From the NCBI RefSeq assembly GCF_963583255.1, contig NC_084817.1, forward strand, positions 6,285,121 through 6,349,120: DNA of 64,000 nt, written 5' to 3'. The notes beneath the pieces were generated by a model. It did not search any database. It worked only from the letters and a program-made list of their open reading frames with translations, and had not been told where the DNA came from. Source of the stretch: Pyrus communis (Eukaryota > Streptophyta > Magnoliopsida > Rosales > Rosaceae). Positions 10,621 through 22,400 of this stretch are shown piece after piece; position 1 is the stretch's first letter; every line of letters starts with the position of its first letter. The translations under genes were made by a program, and so were the position numbers.

Positions 10621-11830
10621 ACCCTTCCTTCCAATTTCTCTCCACTCCTCCCGCTCCCCTTTCTTTCATTCAAAACGCGCGCTTCTACCCCAACCCATCA
10701 TCACCACCGCCGCAGCCTCAACCACCAGGAATTGCCGCCGCGTTGTCATCAAGTCATCCGCAAGCTCCGAAATTGACATGGTGCAAAACAAGCAGGGAAT
10801 ATACACGCCGAAGCAGAAGAAAGTTGTGATCTTGTGGGACCTGGACAACAAACCCCCTCGCGGGCCGCCGTACCAGGCTGCCATGGCGCTGAAACAGCTC
10901 GCCCAGCGCTTCGGCGAGGTGGTCGACGCGTCGGCATACGCCAACCGCCACGCGTTTGTTCATTTGCCGCAGTGGGTCATCGAGGAGCGCCGCGACCGGA
11001 AGCAACTGGACATTTTGGAGCGCAAGGGTGTGGTTTCGCCGCCGGATCCGTACGTCTGCGGCGTCTGCGGGCGGAAGTGCAAGACGAATTTGGATTTAAA
11101 GAAGCATTTCAAGCAGCTGCACGAGAGGGAGAGGCAGAAGAAGCTGAATCGGATGGGGTCTTTGAAAGGGAAGAAACGCCAGCGTTTTAAGGAGAGGTTT
11201 GTTTCTGGGAATCACAAGTACAATGAGGCGGCGAGGTCTTTGATCAAGCCGAAGGTTGGGTACGGATTGGCGTCGGAGTTGAGGAGGGCGGGGGTTTTTG
11301 TGAAGACGGTGGAGGATAAGCCGCAGGCGGCGGATTGGGCGTTGAAGAGGCAAATGCAGCATTCTATGAGCCGAGGGATTGATTGGTTGTTCTTGGTTTC
11401 GGACGATTCGGACTTTTCGGATATGTTGAGGAAGGCTAGGGAGGCCAAGTTGGGGACTGTGGTGGTTGGGGACATGGATAGAGCTTTGGGAAGGCATGCT
11501 GATGTTTGGGTGCCGTGGGTTGGTGTCGAAAATGGGGAGGTTTCGGAGAAAGATTTGGTACCCAGAAGGAGGATAAGTGAGTTCTTTGATGGGGATGAGG
11601 AGGAAAATGGTGATGGGCTGTTTTCGGATTTCGGTTTTGATGGTGGGAGTGGATTAGACAATGCGGTTGATGAACTAGTGAGAAGTTCTCAGTCTGGTGG
11701 ACTGAGGATTTCCGCCTTTTCGGAAGGGGAACTGGAAGGAGGAGACTGGGTGGAAGACGATTCGGATAGTGAGGAGTATCTGCTTGATAGTGAGAATGAG
11801 GATTCAGATGAGGAAGATGGGTCTTTTTGA
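10580..11830 (+). CDS. NYN-domain protein with C2H2 zinc finger, probably plastid-targeted
   Basis: An intronless frame of 416 residues. The first 60 or so residues are Ser/Arg/Pro-rich with no acidic residue and end near VVIKSSASS, which fits a chloroplast transit peptide. An NYN/PIN-like nuclease fold (LabA/MARF1 type) starts at VVILWDLDNKPP (83-93) and resumes with GYGLASELRRAGVFVKTV (228-244), DKPQAADWALKRQM (246-259), WLFLVSDDSDFSDML (269-283) and TVVVGD (293-298). These acidic residues match the metal-binding set of the family. Between the two halves is one C2H2 finger, C160-x2-C163-x12-H176-x4-H181, followed by a Lys/Arg-rich helix to about 207. The C-terminus (320-416) is very acidic. 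Arabidopsis has similar proteins annotated as putative endonucleases; RNA cleavage is the likely activity but is inferred. The 5' half is notably GC-rich. Confidence 0.9.
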   Translation: MKLLCNPIHTFPYKPFLPISLHSSRSPFFHSKRALLPQPIITTAAASTTRNCRRVVIKSSASSEIDMVQNKQGIYTPKQKKVVILWDLDNKPPRGPPYQAAMALKQLAQRFGEVVDASAYANRHAFVHLPQWVIEERRDRKQLDILERKGVVSPPDPYVCGVCGRKCKTNLDLKKHFKQLHERERQKKLNRMGSLKGKKRQRFKERFVSGNHKYNEAARSLIKPKVGYGLASELRRAGVFVKTVEDKPQAADWALKRQMQHSMSRGIDWLFLVSDDSDFSDMLRKAREAKLGTVVVGDMDRALGRHADVWVPWVGVENGEVSEKDLVPRRRISEFFDGDEEENGDGLFSDFGFDGGSGLDNAVDELVRSSQSGGLRISAFSEGELEGGDWVEDDSDSEEYLLDSENEDSDEEDGSF

Positions 11831-13145
11831 TATGGAAATTTGATACAACTAGGTGAAATTGAACAACTAAGCATTGGGGTGTATAGGAATACATGGGGAG
11901 AGGAAGGATGCAATGCAACTGGTGGTTTACACAATCGAAAGTGTATGACCAGGTTTTCGTTCTTCCTCGTACACAATTCAAAGGTTCCAACTTTCTTTCA
12001 TGTCACATTTAGTTTAGTATGAATTCAATACGATTGTTTGATCTAAGTGTATTTAGTAATCTAGCAACTGAGTATATCAATGCTCAGTATAACATTGCAT
12101 TTCATTTGTTATTTAAGCTTTTGCATCCTGCTTATACTTTAAAAGGCCATTTTGTGAGTAATCGGAGATGATGCAATTATGTCTGTAACCTTCCCTTTTG
12201 CATACGAGTTAGGCTCACAATTTGACCAATGAATGCCTGTTGCTCAGTTGATCACAACATCGTACTTCCGATTAGATGAGCCTGTTTAGAGCTGCCCCAT
12301 CTCCTAGTAAAAAACCGTACCAGCAATCATCAGTTTAAACTCCGGCTTGCCAATTAGATCCAAGCTTCGTCCCTGCTGCTTTGGTAAGAGCTCAGTGAAA
12401 CTTTGGCTGCTGTAACTTCGGGCATCCTATCAGCTGTTCGAAGATAGACTACTTGTTGACATTTGCACACAATAATCCTGTTTGCAACCTAGTTTTTATT
12501 GCTCTGTTTGCCAGTTCTTTTGTGTTATCCGCGCCAATTGACTTATCATCCTTGTTTTTTCCCGATCCTTGTTGTGTACCCCTCGTCAGCTCTTCTCTTA
12601 TGGCTCGGCAACCTCTCTGATTCTCTGTTTCCCTCGGTTTCTCATGTGATTTCTGTCTATCATGATCATTTCTGAGATCAAATTGCTCGTTCGATAAGCG
12701 AGCATAACAGTCTGCGAAAACTATGAAGTTTGTCCCATGAATTTCTTAACTAAATCAGTCACCACTGAGGACTTTTGCCATTTGTACTATAAAACTTGGA
12801 GCCCCTATTGAAATCCATTTGTACTATAAGCTCTTACCAAAATTTATCTCAGTCTCCACTTGTTCCTTTTTGACAACCTTTCAACTCCTGTGACAATGCA
12901 CAATTCCTTTGAACTCGGGCTTTTGGAGACAGAAACATTGATCTAACCGTCTTGAAATACTGTGACAATCAAATACAATGTCCTGTCGTATGATACCACT
13001 CATAGGTAAAGAAAAATGTAGTCTTCATATCATTCATGGGAGAAAATTATAATTCAAAAAAAAAAAAACTTTGTTGATGCTAGATTTTGATGACAAATTA
13101 GTTAGCAATGCTTGGAGAAAGGGTGTCGAACAAATATTATAGTAT
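11831..13145. other. 3' side of NYN gene and intergenic DNA
   Basis: Presumed 3' UTR directly after the stop. From about 12240 to 12960 the sequence is less AT-rich and unique-looking but shows no sustained frame or recognised domain. No gene is called. Confidence 0.4.
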
Positions 13146-13313
13146 CTACTTAGTACTACGGTCTAGTGGTATTTCTCTTCACTTGTAAGTGAGAGATCAT
13201 AATTTCGATTCTCGTCAAAGATAAAGTTGGATCACATTATTACTAGCCCATTATGAGGCTACGCTCATCATCTTCACCTTAGTGTAGGAAATGACGTTTG
13301 TTGAAAAAAAAAG
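13146..13313 (+). mobile_element. tRNA-derived SINE, copy 1
   Basis: A unit of about 168 bp starting TACTTAGTACTACGGTCTAG. Its A-box-like GTCTAGTGGTATT and B-box-like TTTCGATTCTCGTC are spaced as in tRNA-derived SINEs. It then carries CCATTATGAGGCTACGCTCATC and ends in GTTTGTTG plus an A-tract. Copies at 14953 (plus) and 61926 (minus) share the same order of blocks. Confidence 0.65.
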
Positions 13314-14952
13314 AAAAGGGAATATTGTAATTTTCAAGAGGTAATTTTTTATTGTTTCAACAAAAAAAAGAGGAGGAGATAATGGTTTTACTGAAATTGT
13401 TTTAATTACAGAACTATTTTATATTTTTATAGTTTGTGTTTCTGACCGCACCCGCGTGAGTTCCGCATGAGTAGTTCCACGTAAGTTTACTTTATGTCTA
13501 GTCGTGTCTAATCCCTTATCATCTCATCAAAATAAAAAATTTATTCACCGCTCTGTTCAACATATCTACGAATTATCCAATCTAGTAGCCACTTTAAAGC
13601 AACCAAGTAATGTTTGAAATGTTTTTAGTTTAAAGTTTAATGTTGAACTATCCATACAATGCAAAAAAACAAAAATACTATCCATCCAATGTTAATTGTG
13701 TGGTGTGCCAAAACAATATCATGGAATTCTGTCACGTAGCCTTGGAGAGAGATATAATTTTATGTGAGGGATGACCTTTTATATGTCTAAAAAAAAAAAA
13801 ATTAAACTCGTAATATAAGTAGTTGAAGTAATATTCTCATTAAATTTAATAAAGAGAACTAAAAATTTGTGCAGTACAACTCTGTGGGAGGTGGAAAGCA
13901 GGGTAACCACTAAAAAAATTAAAAAAATGTATAGAAAGAACATACAAAAAATTTTGGTTTGCATCGTTTGATAGGAGGGAAAAAGGAGGTCTCCAATAAT
14001 AGCTGATTAGGTTGCTTTAGAAATAATTTAAAGTATATTTTAAAACTCCCATCTACAAACTCATTGTTTCACTAAACTACAATGACAAAATAACAAAATT
14101 GTTAGAAAGAGAAGACGAGGATGTGGTTCCACTCAGCTTCTTCACAAGGAACAATCTATCTTCTTTTTCACGTCTCAAGGCAACTGCAGGCTTGTAGTCG
14201 CCGGGATTTTTCTTACACTGAATGAATCCGGGACCACTGTGAGCCCGGAGATAGAAACCTTAATCGGCCTAGCTAGGTTTACGGCATTAAGCTTCTGGGG
14301 TTCGATTCGGTCGACGTCGAATCAGTTGTTGATCGTTTTATTCTCGAAGAACACCTAATATATTTGTACTATAAAGAAATGAAACAGCTCAGTTGCCCTA
14401 ACTGCTCTTGTAATAAGTGGCTAGGTGGGGAAATTATAGACGTAAATCTTTTCATGATTGTCGACAACTCTCTCTTTGGCTTAATTCTATACTGTTAATT
14501 AGTTGGTGATTTAAAGAATAATAGAGTAATTATCTGATACTTAAAATAATCAGAAACATGATTATTATTCCTTTCCATGACACAAACTGATATGCAGGCA
14601 GCGACAACCTCAAATTAACTTATTTATTTTTTAGTGTATTAATAATTTTTCAGATTCTTATTGGTTTCGGTAGGCAGTTTCCCACTTTTTCCATTAGTTT
14701 TTCTGCCGCCGACTCGAAATCTACCAAGTTGGCCACCTAGGTCAGCCACCACATCCCACTTATATGCATCTCTCTCAAATTTCAAAAATAAATATATATC
14801 TCTCAAATATAATATACAATTAATAATATATATAATGATAAAAAATTAGAAAATGAAGTAGAGAAACTCATTCACGCAGCCTGATAAATTTCATTTTGTA
14901 AGTGCCAAAAAAAAGTTTGTTGACTCTGTATCTTAAATAAAAAAAAAAGATG
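13314..14952. other. Intergenic; possible gene remnant on minus at about 14100-14340
   Basis: Mostly AT-rich and anonymous. Between 14340 and 14090 on minus, two frames read like protein: one with DVDRIEPQKLNAVNLARPIK and VSISGLTVVPDSF, and one with HSGPGFIQCKKNPGDYKPAV and REKEDRLFLVKKLSG. They could be pieces of one decayed gene, but I do not recognise it, and a stop interrupts the first upstream. Left unannotated as a gene. Confidence 0.25.
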
Positions 14953-15121
14953 TTACTTAGTACTACGGTCTAATAGTATTTTCTCTTTATATGTATCTAA
15001 GAGGTTTTAGATTCGATTCTGGTCAAAGACAAATTTAAAACATTATTGTTAAGCCATTGTGAGACTTAGCTCACTCCCCTACTTTTTTTAGTGTAGATAA
15101 TATATCATTTGTTTAAAAAAG
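14953..15121 (+). mobile_element. tRNA-derived SINE, copy 2
   Basis: Same family as 13146-13313: TTACTTAGTACTACGGTCTAA, then AGATTCGATTCTGGTCAAAG (B box), CCATTGTGAGACTTAGCTCA and a GTTTAAAAAA tail. It is flanked by AAAAAGATG at 14944-14952 and 15122-15130, a good candidate target-site duplication. Confidence 0.7.
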
Positions 15122-15130
15122 AAAAAGATG

Positions 15131-17164
15131 GTATAAGAATTTACCCACTTACTTGCAACAGGAAGTTGTAACTTATAACACGTAAAATGGGCACTATTTA
15201 TAGGGAAATGCCATGGATACTCTTTCATAGTAAAACTCTTTCACAATTTAACGTTAATTTTCGTGCCAATACTATACCCTCATTTTTGTTTAAATATGAG
15301 ATCAGAGAAAATTTATGAAGACCCACTTTTGAAATAATATCCTTAGCATTTCACCCCACTTGATTTCATCTATGTCAAACTTGAACTAAGTTTCCCACTT
15401 TTCTCTTCACTTACTTTGCTTTTTCCAATACTTTGCTTTTTCCAACTGCCAAAATAACAAAAAAAGGAGGATGGATGCAATGAATTTGTTAGGAACAATC
15501 GTCAGTGCGAATGAGCGACTATATCCAATGCGGTTTTTAATTTCATAATGTATCAAGAATTGAAAGTTGCTGATACAGATTTTTGTAAAGTGATCACGCA
15601 GAAATAAGAAAATTTCTTATGAATAATACTTGCGTATCTATCATGTGTGGATGCACATTTTTTTATTTTTAAATTTATTAATAATGTATTATGACTAACT
15701 AAAATCAATGATCAGAACTGTTCAATTTATTGATCTTCATTTGAATACCACTCTTACAAAAACTCATTCGAATGAGAGATCATTTAATAATCTAAACATA
15801 TCAAATAACCTAGACCATCGATTTGTTTTACATATTTGAATGACTAAATTACCTCCGATTGAAATAGCTTTTTGTACGACTAACCTTCAAATGAAGATTA
15901 AGAAATCGAATAGATATGAATTTTGTAACCTCGTCCTCTACTTGTATCTACAAAAGAAAAGAAAAAAAAAAAACATAAAACATCTTCCTCCATGTCCCAT
16001 GGAATTTTTTACCAAAACAAACATGTCCCATGGAATCTGTGAATGAATACCCAGGCGACATTAAACCAAACTTTGTTCTTAGCTGGTCCGACTTAATTCA
16101 AAAATAAATTATTCTAATTATGTGCAACGAGAACTTACTAATCACACACTGAAATTTAAAGGAGGCCCTACATATGTGATGTAGCTATAATAATTTGTAA
16201 ATTAAGTAAATTAAAATATTAATAGAGTAAAAAAGTTAAGAAAGACAAACAATAATACATGAAAACTATTATTAGCATTCTACAAATCTCATTGTACACT
16301 CATTACAAGTGTATTTATTTTCTAATTTCTAATTATAGAAAGTTCAAAATGCAAAATGAAATTCTTAGGGTGTCAATAACAATTTCTTAATTTTTTTTTG
16401 AATTTCACACTGTCATTTCACATTGGATTAATATACGTTGAATATATATAAGATATTATTTGGTACATCTCCATACTTGTTTTTAAGGCAAGAGGGGACT
16501 TGATGAACAAATGGTCCATGTCTTCAACATAATTGTGACAGAAAGCACAAAAAGGTTGCGAAGCAACTCCTTAGGGTAATGCCACCGGAACTTACCGTAC
16601 CTACACTCGGGCACCGAATGCTACGAAGAAGGCAGCGAAGGTCATCGTGGACAGACAGGACGGTAACTGCATTCATCCCTTCTCTGATAAATGGTGTGGC
16701 GGTTAATTCTAATATACCGTTGTTACACATTTATTTTTACTTCTCACACATCTTTATTAATATTTAACTATTTTAACAAGATTACGTGGGAGATAAAAAT
16801 TAGTTCGTGAATAGTGCTTTCTTATTCTATTGTTTCTGAATTAAGGCGGTGCCCGGTGCGTTTTTGCACACAAGTTTCTTGGCATTTGAAGTCAAAACAC
16901 AATTTGACGACCCACGAATAATTTATCCACCCACAAATAATTTATCCGACACCACTGGAAACCTTACACGTGCCAGAAAAATCATTGTTTTAGGTGCCGC
17001 CCTGGAAAGTAAAGCTCTCCAATAACCTAATATAAAAGAAGGATAATATTTTACCAAAAAAAAAAAGAAGGATAATATTTTAAAACAATTTTTTGGAGGC
17101 AGTGTTTTGGAAGTTAAAAAATAATTAACTTTTAATAATACATTAATTATCAATAATATAAAAA
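15131..17164. other. Intergenic; weak LINE remnant at about 16489-16560 minus
   Basis: On minus at about 16560-16489 a frame reads QPFCAFCHNYVEDMDHLFIK, with the C-x2-C...HLF pattern of the zf-RVT zinc-binding segment at the C-terminal end of plant LINE reverse transcriptases. The fourth ligand position is Ser instead of Cys, and no RT motifs remain upstream. This is at best a small LINE remnant. The rest holds no recognised gene. Confidence 0.3.
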
Positions 17165-17321
17165 GAGTAATACTAAAAAGATTAAAATTACAAACTAAAT
17201 GATGTGTCACAAATAGAAACGAGTACATCTATCAACTCTTAATTAATAAACCAATAATCAATGTTCATATATTTTAGTTTCCAAGATTTAATCTCAAAAT
17301 TTAATCTTCTTAACATTACTC
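17165..17321. mobile_element. Short MITE, GAGTAATG family, copy 1
   Basis: The left end GAGTAATACTAAAAAGATTAAAA and right end TTTAATCTTCTTAACATTACTC are inverted repeats. The interior includes AATGATGTGTCACAA and ATCAACTCTTAATTAATAAACC. The copy at 61251-61410 shows the same layout with better-preserved ends (GAGTAATGTTAAGGAGATTA). It is about 157 bp and non-coding. Confidence 0.6.
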
Positions 17322-18600
17322 ATACAAAAAATATATTACATTTGACACGTGGAATAGTGTCCGTGCTCTTTCCCTTTTTTGTTGCTGCTTTGCTGCGGTT
17401 GTGTTGGCCTACGTTTTTTGATAATTTTCTTGACAGTGCTATTCACGAATATATTTTAATTTTTTAGGCACATCTCTACAAATGTATTTTCACTTTTTAT
17501 TTAATTTTTAATTTTTGCCTGTCGTTGAATTAAAAATAATAATTAATAAGGATTGTAAAAAGTAAGCGGTTTGAATAGCACACTTTTTGGTGACTCCAAT
17601 TCTTTACTGCTTGCTTGTAGTCTTTTTCGCTTCAATATATTTTATTTTAAAAAAAAGTGACCTAGTCGTTGGAAATAACTTGAACCAAACTTGATTATGT
17701 AGTTTTCGTTTTAATATTTCCCTATTTTCCACAATTCAACAAGTTGAGGTTACCATCCGTCCATATCCGTCACCGACCTCTTTCATAATTTTGATGGTCC
17801 TGAGTTCTTATATACTTCGCGATGCTGCGAGTGCCAACAAAAAACATAACCGACTGTGACTATTTATGTTCTAATAATATAAAATGTATGGATTTTGACA
17901 AGTAAAAAATCATTTTTCACTAACAGTTTTAAGTGTAAATAGTAAACAGCCTTGGTGAATAAGTTAGTTTTCATCGCTCATTATGTCACAAGTTCAAACT
18001 CTTGTTAACTTATTTAATTTAATTTAAAATAGTAAGCATGATGCGTAAGATTAAGAAATTGTTTCTCACCAACGATTATGATATAATAAATTGAAGAAGA
18101 CGTTCTATACGTTCATAAATAACATTTCAAAACATTCTAAATTCACATTTGAGCAAAAATGCAAATTTTATTAAGCAATAAGCAGCATCGTTCACCTCAC
18201 AAAGAATGAGCTCGAATTCAGATGCATCAAAACAACTTAAACGATGACTTAGCATAACCATTTGCTTCAATACGAGTACTTTTGAGTATTGGTTACACTA
18301 AAGCTCAAATTCAAAATATACTATCAATAACATTAATTATATTATTACTCGTGAATTAATAACATTAAATAACGACGTCATCGTCCAACTCATAATTTCT
18401 CCGCTTCGGCAAACAAAACCTAGAAACAATTTCATTAATAGATTTTTTAGTACTACAAAGTGGATTGCGTGTAAGAGGTGTAAACATCCGTCCACGTCGA
18501 CTCTCACATGCCCACAAAACCGCTTATGTTGGTCCCACATTCGCATAAATAAACTACCAAATGCCTTTTCAGACACACTAAAAGAAAGAAGAAGGAAGAA
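17322..18600. other. Intergenic upstream of the ERF gene
   Basis: AT-rich DNA with no recognised gene. Inverted bits (GTGCTATTCACGAATA at 17437 and TTTGAATAGCACAC at 17571) suggest another MITE of about 150 bp, but the ends are not secure. Confidence 0.35.
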
Positions 18601-18603
18601 GAT

Positions 18604-18617
18604 AGAGAGTATAAAAC
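18604..18617 (+). promoter_or_regulatory. Candidate TATA box of the ERF gene
   Basis: AGAGTATAAAACGC is the best TATA-like match upstream of the ERF start, about 390 bases before the ATG, and is followed by a GA-rich leader. If used, the 5' UTR is about 360 nt or contains an intron (an AG acceptor-like site lies at about 18904). Confidence 0.35.
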
Positions 18618-19007
18618 GCAGTGTTTAGAGGGGAAAGCAGAAGAGGGAAAGGGTGTGGGGGCGAGAGAGCTGATGGAATATGTCGGCCATTTTTGGATTC
18701 ATCTTCAAGATACATATCAACGTGGCGGCCGTGCCCTGACGACAGACTAGCAGCCAAGTGCGAAAACTAACGCCCTCTTTCTGTATGCCTTCTTATCTTT
18801 TGTATAAATTCCGCTCTGAAATATTATACAATCTTAACTCCTGGAATTTCAACTTCTTTTCTGATTTTTGTTTTCATTTGGCTTTTCTTGTTTTGTATTT
18901 TTAGGATATATAGCTTCTGAAAAAACCACAACGACATCAGAAAATCAAAGGGTTTGGAATCTTTGGATCCATATTATTCATATTTTAGATAGGTTAAATT
19001 CTTTGCC

Positions 19008-19490
19008 ATGGAAGGAGATTACTGCTGCTCTTCGTCGTCTTCTTCCTCAACGTCCATGAGCATGGAGAAGCGCAAGCATCCCGATCACCACCAAGAAAAG
19101 CAGTACAGAGGAATAAGGATGAGGAAGTGGGGGAAGTGGGTGGCGGAGATTCGAGAACCCAACAAGCGCTCTCGAATTTGGCTCGGCTCCTACACGACCC
19201 CCGTTGCCGCCGCCCGAGCTTACGACACGGCCGTTTTCTATCTGCGAGGCCCTTCTGCCCGCCTCAACTTCCCGGAACTTGTTTTCCAAGACGACGGCCA
19301 GCAGCTCCACGACATGTCGGCGGCTTCGATACGGAAGAAGGCGACGGAGGTCGGGGCTAAGGTCGACGCTGCCCAAACCGCTCTCCACTCATCGCCGACG
19401 TCTCCATCCAAAACGGCGTCGGGCCGGGGTGGCTCTCAGAAGCCCGATTTAAATGAGTACCCAGACCCAGAAAACTCCGATGAAAGTTAA
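19008..19490 (+). CDS. AP2/ERF repressor, DREB A-5 (DEAR/ERF008-011) type
   Basis: An intronless frame of 160 residues. After a Ser-rich N-terminus, a single AP2 domain spans residues 33-90 ([18 protein letters not shown] ... RIWLGSY ... AAARAYDTA ... RLNFPE). The two residues that distinguish DREB from ERF proteins are V45 and E50 (domain positions 14 and 19), so binding to DRE/CRT (CCGAC core) elements is expected. The last 14 residues contain DLNEYP (147-152), a DLNxxP EAR motif that recruits co-repressors. The small size, single AP2 domain with MRKWGKW and terminal EAR motif place it with the DEAR/ERF008-011 group, nuclear transcriptional repressors in cold and defence responses. The start is the first ATG of the frame. 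AATAAAG at 19683 could serve polyadenylation. I did not assign an orthologue number. Confidence 0.92.
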   Translation: MEGDYCCSSSSSSSTSMSMEKRKHPDHHQEKQYRGIRMRKWGKWVAEIREPNKRSRIWLGSYTTPVAAARAYDTAVFYLRGPSARLNFPELVFQDDGQQLHDMSAASIRKKATEVGAKVDAAQTALHSSPTSPSKTASGRGGSQKPDLNEYPDPENSDES

Positions 19491-22400
19491 TAGAAAAGAA
19501 CAGAGCTTTAGAGATGAGGCCGACCGATCACCAATTGTTCATAATATTTATCTTAATTTCTAGCTCTTTTGTCTTCTTCTTTTTATATGTTTTTTTTTTT
19601 TTATTTTTTTTTTATGGGGTTTGGGTTTTGATATTTATATATCTTAGTTGATATGAATAGGTAATTAGGTGACTCTGTGTGCAATAAAGTGAAAATACAG
19701 AGGAGGTATTATTGGGTCCGATCAGGAAATGGAATCAAAAGAATTCCGTTTGATTGGTAATTTGTTATAGTTTCTCAATTGTAACAACAACAAACCAGCT
19801 GAAAGGCAATCAATATTGTTTCCTTTCTTGAAGTTCTAGTCTTTGATTTTTATGGTTCTTGCAACGGAAAACGGTGTTGCAGTATTACTTACGTGATATT
19901 ACTGTTTCACTTCTATGCAATAATATTTAATTGTGGAATCGAATCGATTAATATATGCGTTAATTCTTTGGTTGCTAATCTTAAAAGATTTTTGTTAGGT
20001 ATGCATATGGTTGTTAGGCCTAGAATGGTCATCGCTTTGCACGTTGCTTGCTGGGGCAGTAGGGCTTTAAGTTTTTTAGCGTAACTATCATGCCCATAAA
20101 ATCAATGTATTAATTTTATGTACTGCATGGCAGTGTAACGAAATAGATGTTAAATTAACAAAATTAGTTAAGTTTTGTTTTCAACTTATTTCATGCGACC
20201 GCGTTTCAGTACTACCGTACCACACTCAATAACTTTTTCGGAGTTTGGAGTTGCCAAACAAAGAGAAGAAGATAAGGAGATAAGGAAGAGTTGGGGCACC
20301 AAGGACGGCTAACTGATGACGTGCTTGTGGTGTGAAGTATGATTGAAGGAGAAATCGAAGCTGGTCCTTCAATCAGAGAGGTTGTCACTGTCATTCTACT
20401 CAATATACTCCTTACTATAATGGAAGCTTACGACATGTTTTGTTTAATGGTGGTTGATATGTTATGATGGACGATGGAAGATGGACGATGGACGGTGGAC
20501 GGTGATTCCTTTTCTCTTCTTAATTTGTTTGCCAAACCCTGCGGCTGCTCCTAACTGTCTTTTGTAATCAAATTTTGACTTTTCTCATTGTTTTTCATTT
20601 TCTTATTAGAATTAAATTTAATCTACGGTGTTTATGGATCTTGCAGGGCCAATAATCCATCGTCTTAATTGTTAATGCACCACCACTACAAATCTGCTTA
20701 AATTGTCTTTAGCCGATTGATTAAGTTGTGCTTAGTCTAATCTGATGATGAACTTTATTGGGGAATCAAAGTTCAAAGTTCACCAATTTTATTAATCACA
20801 GATGCTTTTGGGTAATTATGTATCGGTGGTACCATGTCTTAGTCAAAAGATACGACTGAAACAAATACTATGATAAGTTCTTAAGTAATTAAGAACATGA
20901 AAAATTAATTAGTGTTTTTGCGCTTCAAGTACCATAATGAACTGTTAGGAGATGCTCGTGTTATGCTTCCAAGTGTTATAATCAGAAATGCATATACGAA
21001 AAGAACTCGAAGATAATATAATTTGTCAGATATCTGATATGAATTAATGATAATTCAACGGCAAAGTGGTTACTCTTTATATATATTATATATATATATG
21101 TGTGTGTGTGTGTGTTATATGTTTTGAACAACCAATCAAGGATTCAAGATAAGCCAGTAAAACTAAGAAGAAATGAATGGCAGGATCTTCTGCAACTTCT
21201 GCTTAAACCTGATTAAATATACTATGTCTGCCCATGCCCTTTATAAAATGTTATCCCTCTTCTTCATCAGAAATGCCTAGCCATATAACTTGACTTAATA
21301 GAAAAGGAAGCATTTCAGTGGCGTGTGTGGGCAGTGGATAGACTCTCCTTTACAGATAACATGCATATTTTAATCAATTAAAACATTAATTAATTTCTAA
21401 AATAAAAACACACTTTAGTTTGCTTCTCACTCAAAACAACATTTTGTTATAAAAGCGAGAGCAACTTGTGTGGGCTAGAACATTATATGATTGTAAACTT
21501 ATTTTATGTAAGTTCTCATTACAAATAGTAGAAATACAACGCTAGTATTTGGATTTTTTGCTTTTTAATTGAAGACATAAAGAAAATTTTGGTCGAGGTT
21601 CTCTTACCAGTGTGTCGTTTTACTGTAGCCAGGTTGTCACCTTTATTCACAAGTGAAAAAAACTAGACCTAATCGTTTAAGAAAATACTAGACCTCATTC
21701 ATGAATCCCAAAGATATGGACAGAATATTTTGTGGATAGAGTACCCCAGCTATGTGGCAAAACCAGGTAGTGCTTCCCCACCAACAAAAGGTAAGAGGCA
21801 TATAGTATTCAGTGGTCTACAAATGAACAGACATCTCCAAAGCTCAAACGAAATATCAAATATCGATCACAGCCTCATGTCCCAGGTTGATATGTTTAGA
21901 AATGGTTTTATAATTGTTAAAATCTCTTTGAGATAATTATAAGCGTTTCAAATAATATTTAAAAGTGTTTACAGGCAACAAAAGCACTTAGACTTCAGCA
22001 AAAACTTATGATAGTTGCTTCTTCAACAAACACTTTCAAGAAAGAGTGATTATATAATACATCTTGAATAAGAGTGAGATAAGTGTACTAACTAGTAAAT
22101 GTATTAAAGAAAAGCTGCAATTTGCAATTGTTTATATAAAATGTTGCACTCAGATAGCCTCATCCTCATCTACAATTATACAAGGCATTATAGCTTTGAA
22201 TCCTCTTTCTAACTGACAGAACAATAAAAAAAATAGCGGGATGTAATTTCTAACACATATTTTCTTCTTTTTCTTCACACTTATATTTATTTTGACCTTT
22301 AGATTGAATGTTAAGAGAAAGTAAATAAGAGCGTGCAAAAGAAGAAAAATGATGTTCAGAAGTTATATATCAAAAACTAATTTAATTGTCCCAATAATGC

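Noticed and set aside
11096..11990. Long minus-strand frames across the NYN gene
   Set aside because: Antisense shadows of a GC-rich coding region; Pro/Leu/Ser-rich with no domain.
16524..16730. 68-codon minus frame as a gene
   Set aside because: No recognised domain in this frame; the only protein-like signal nearby is a zf-RVT-like stretch in another frame.
18868..19059. Upstream start for the ERF protein
   Set aside because: That frame is out of phase with the AP2 domain; the 19008 ATG opens directly into it.
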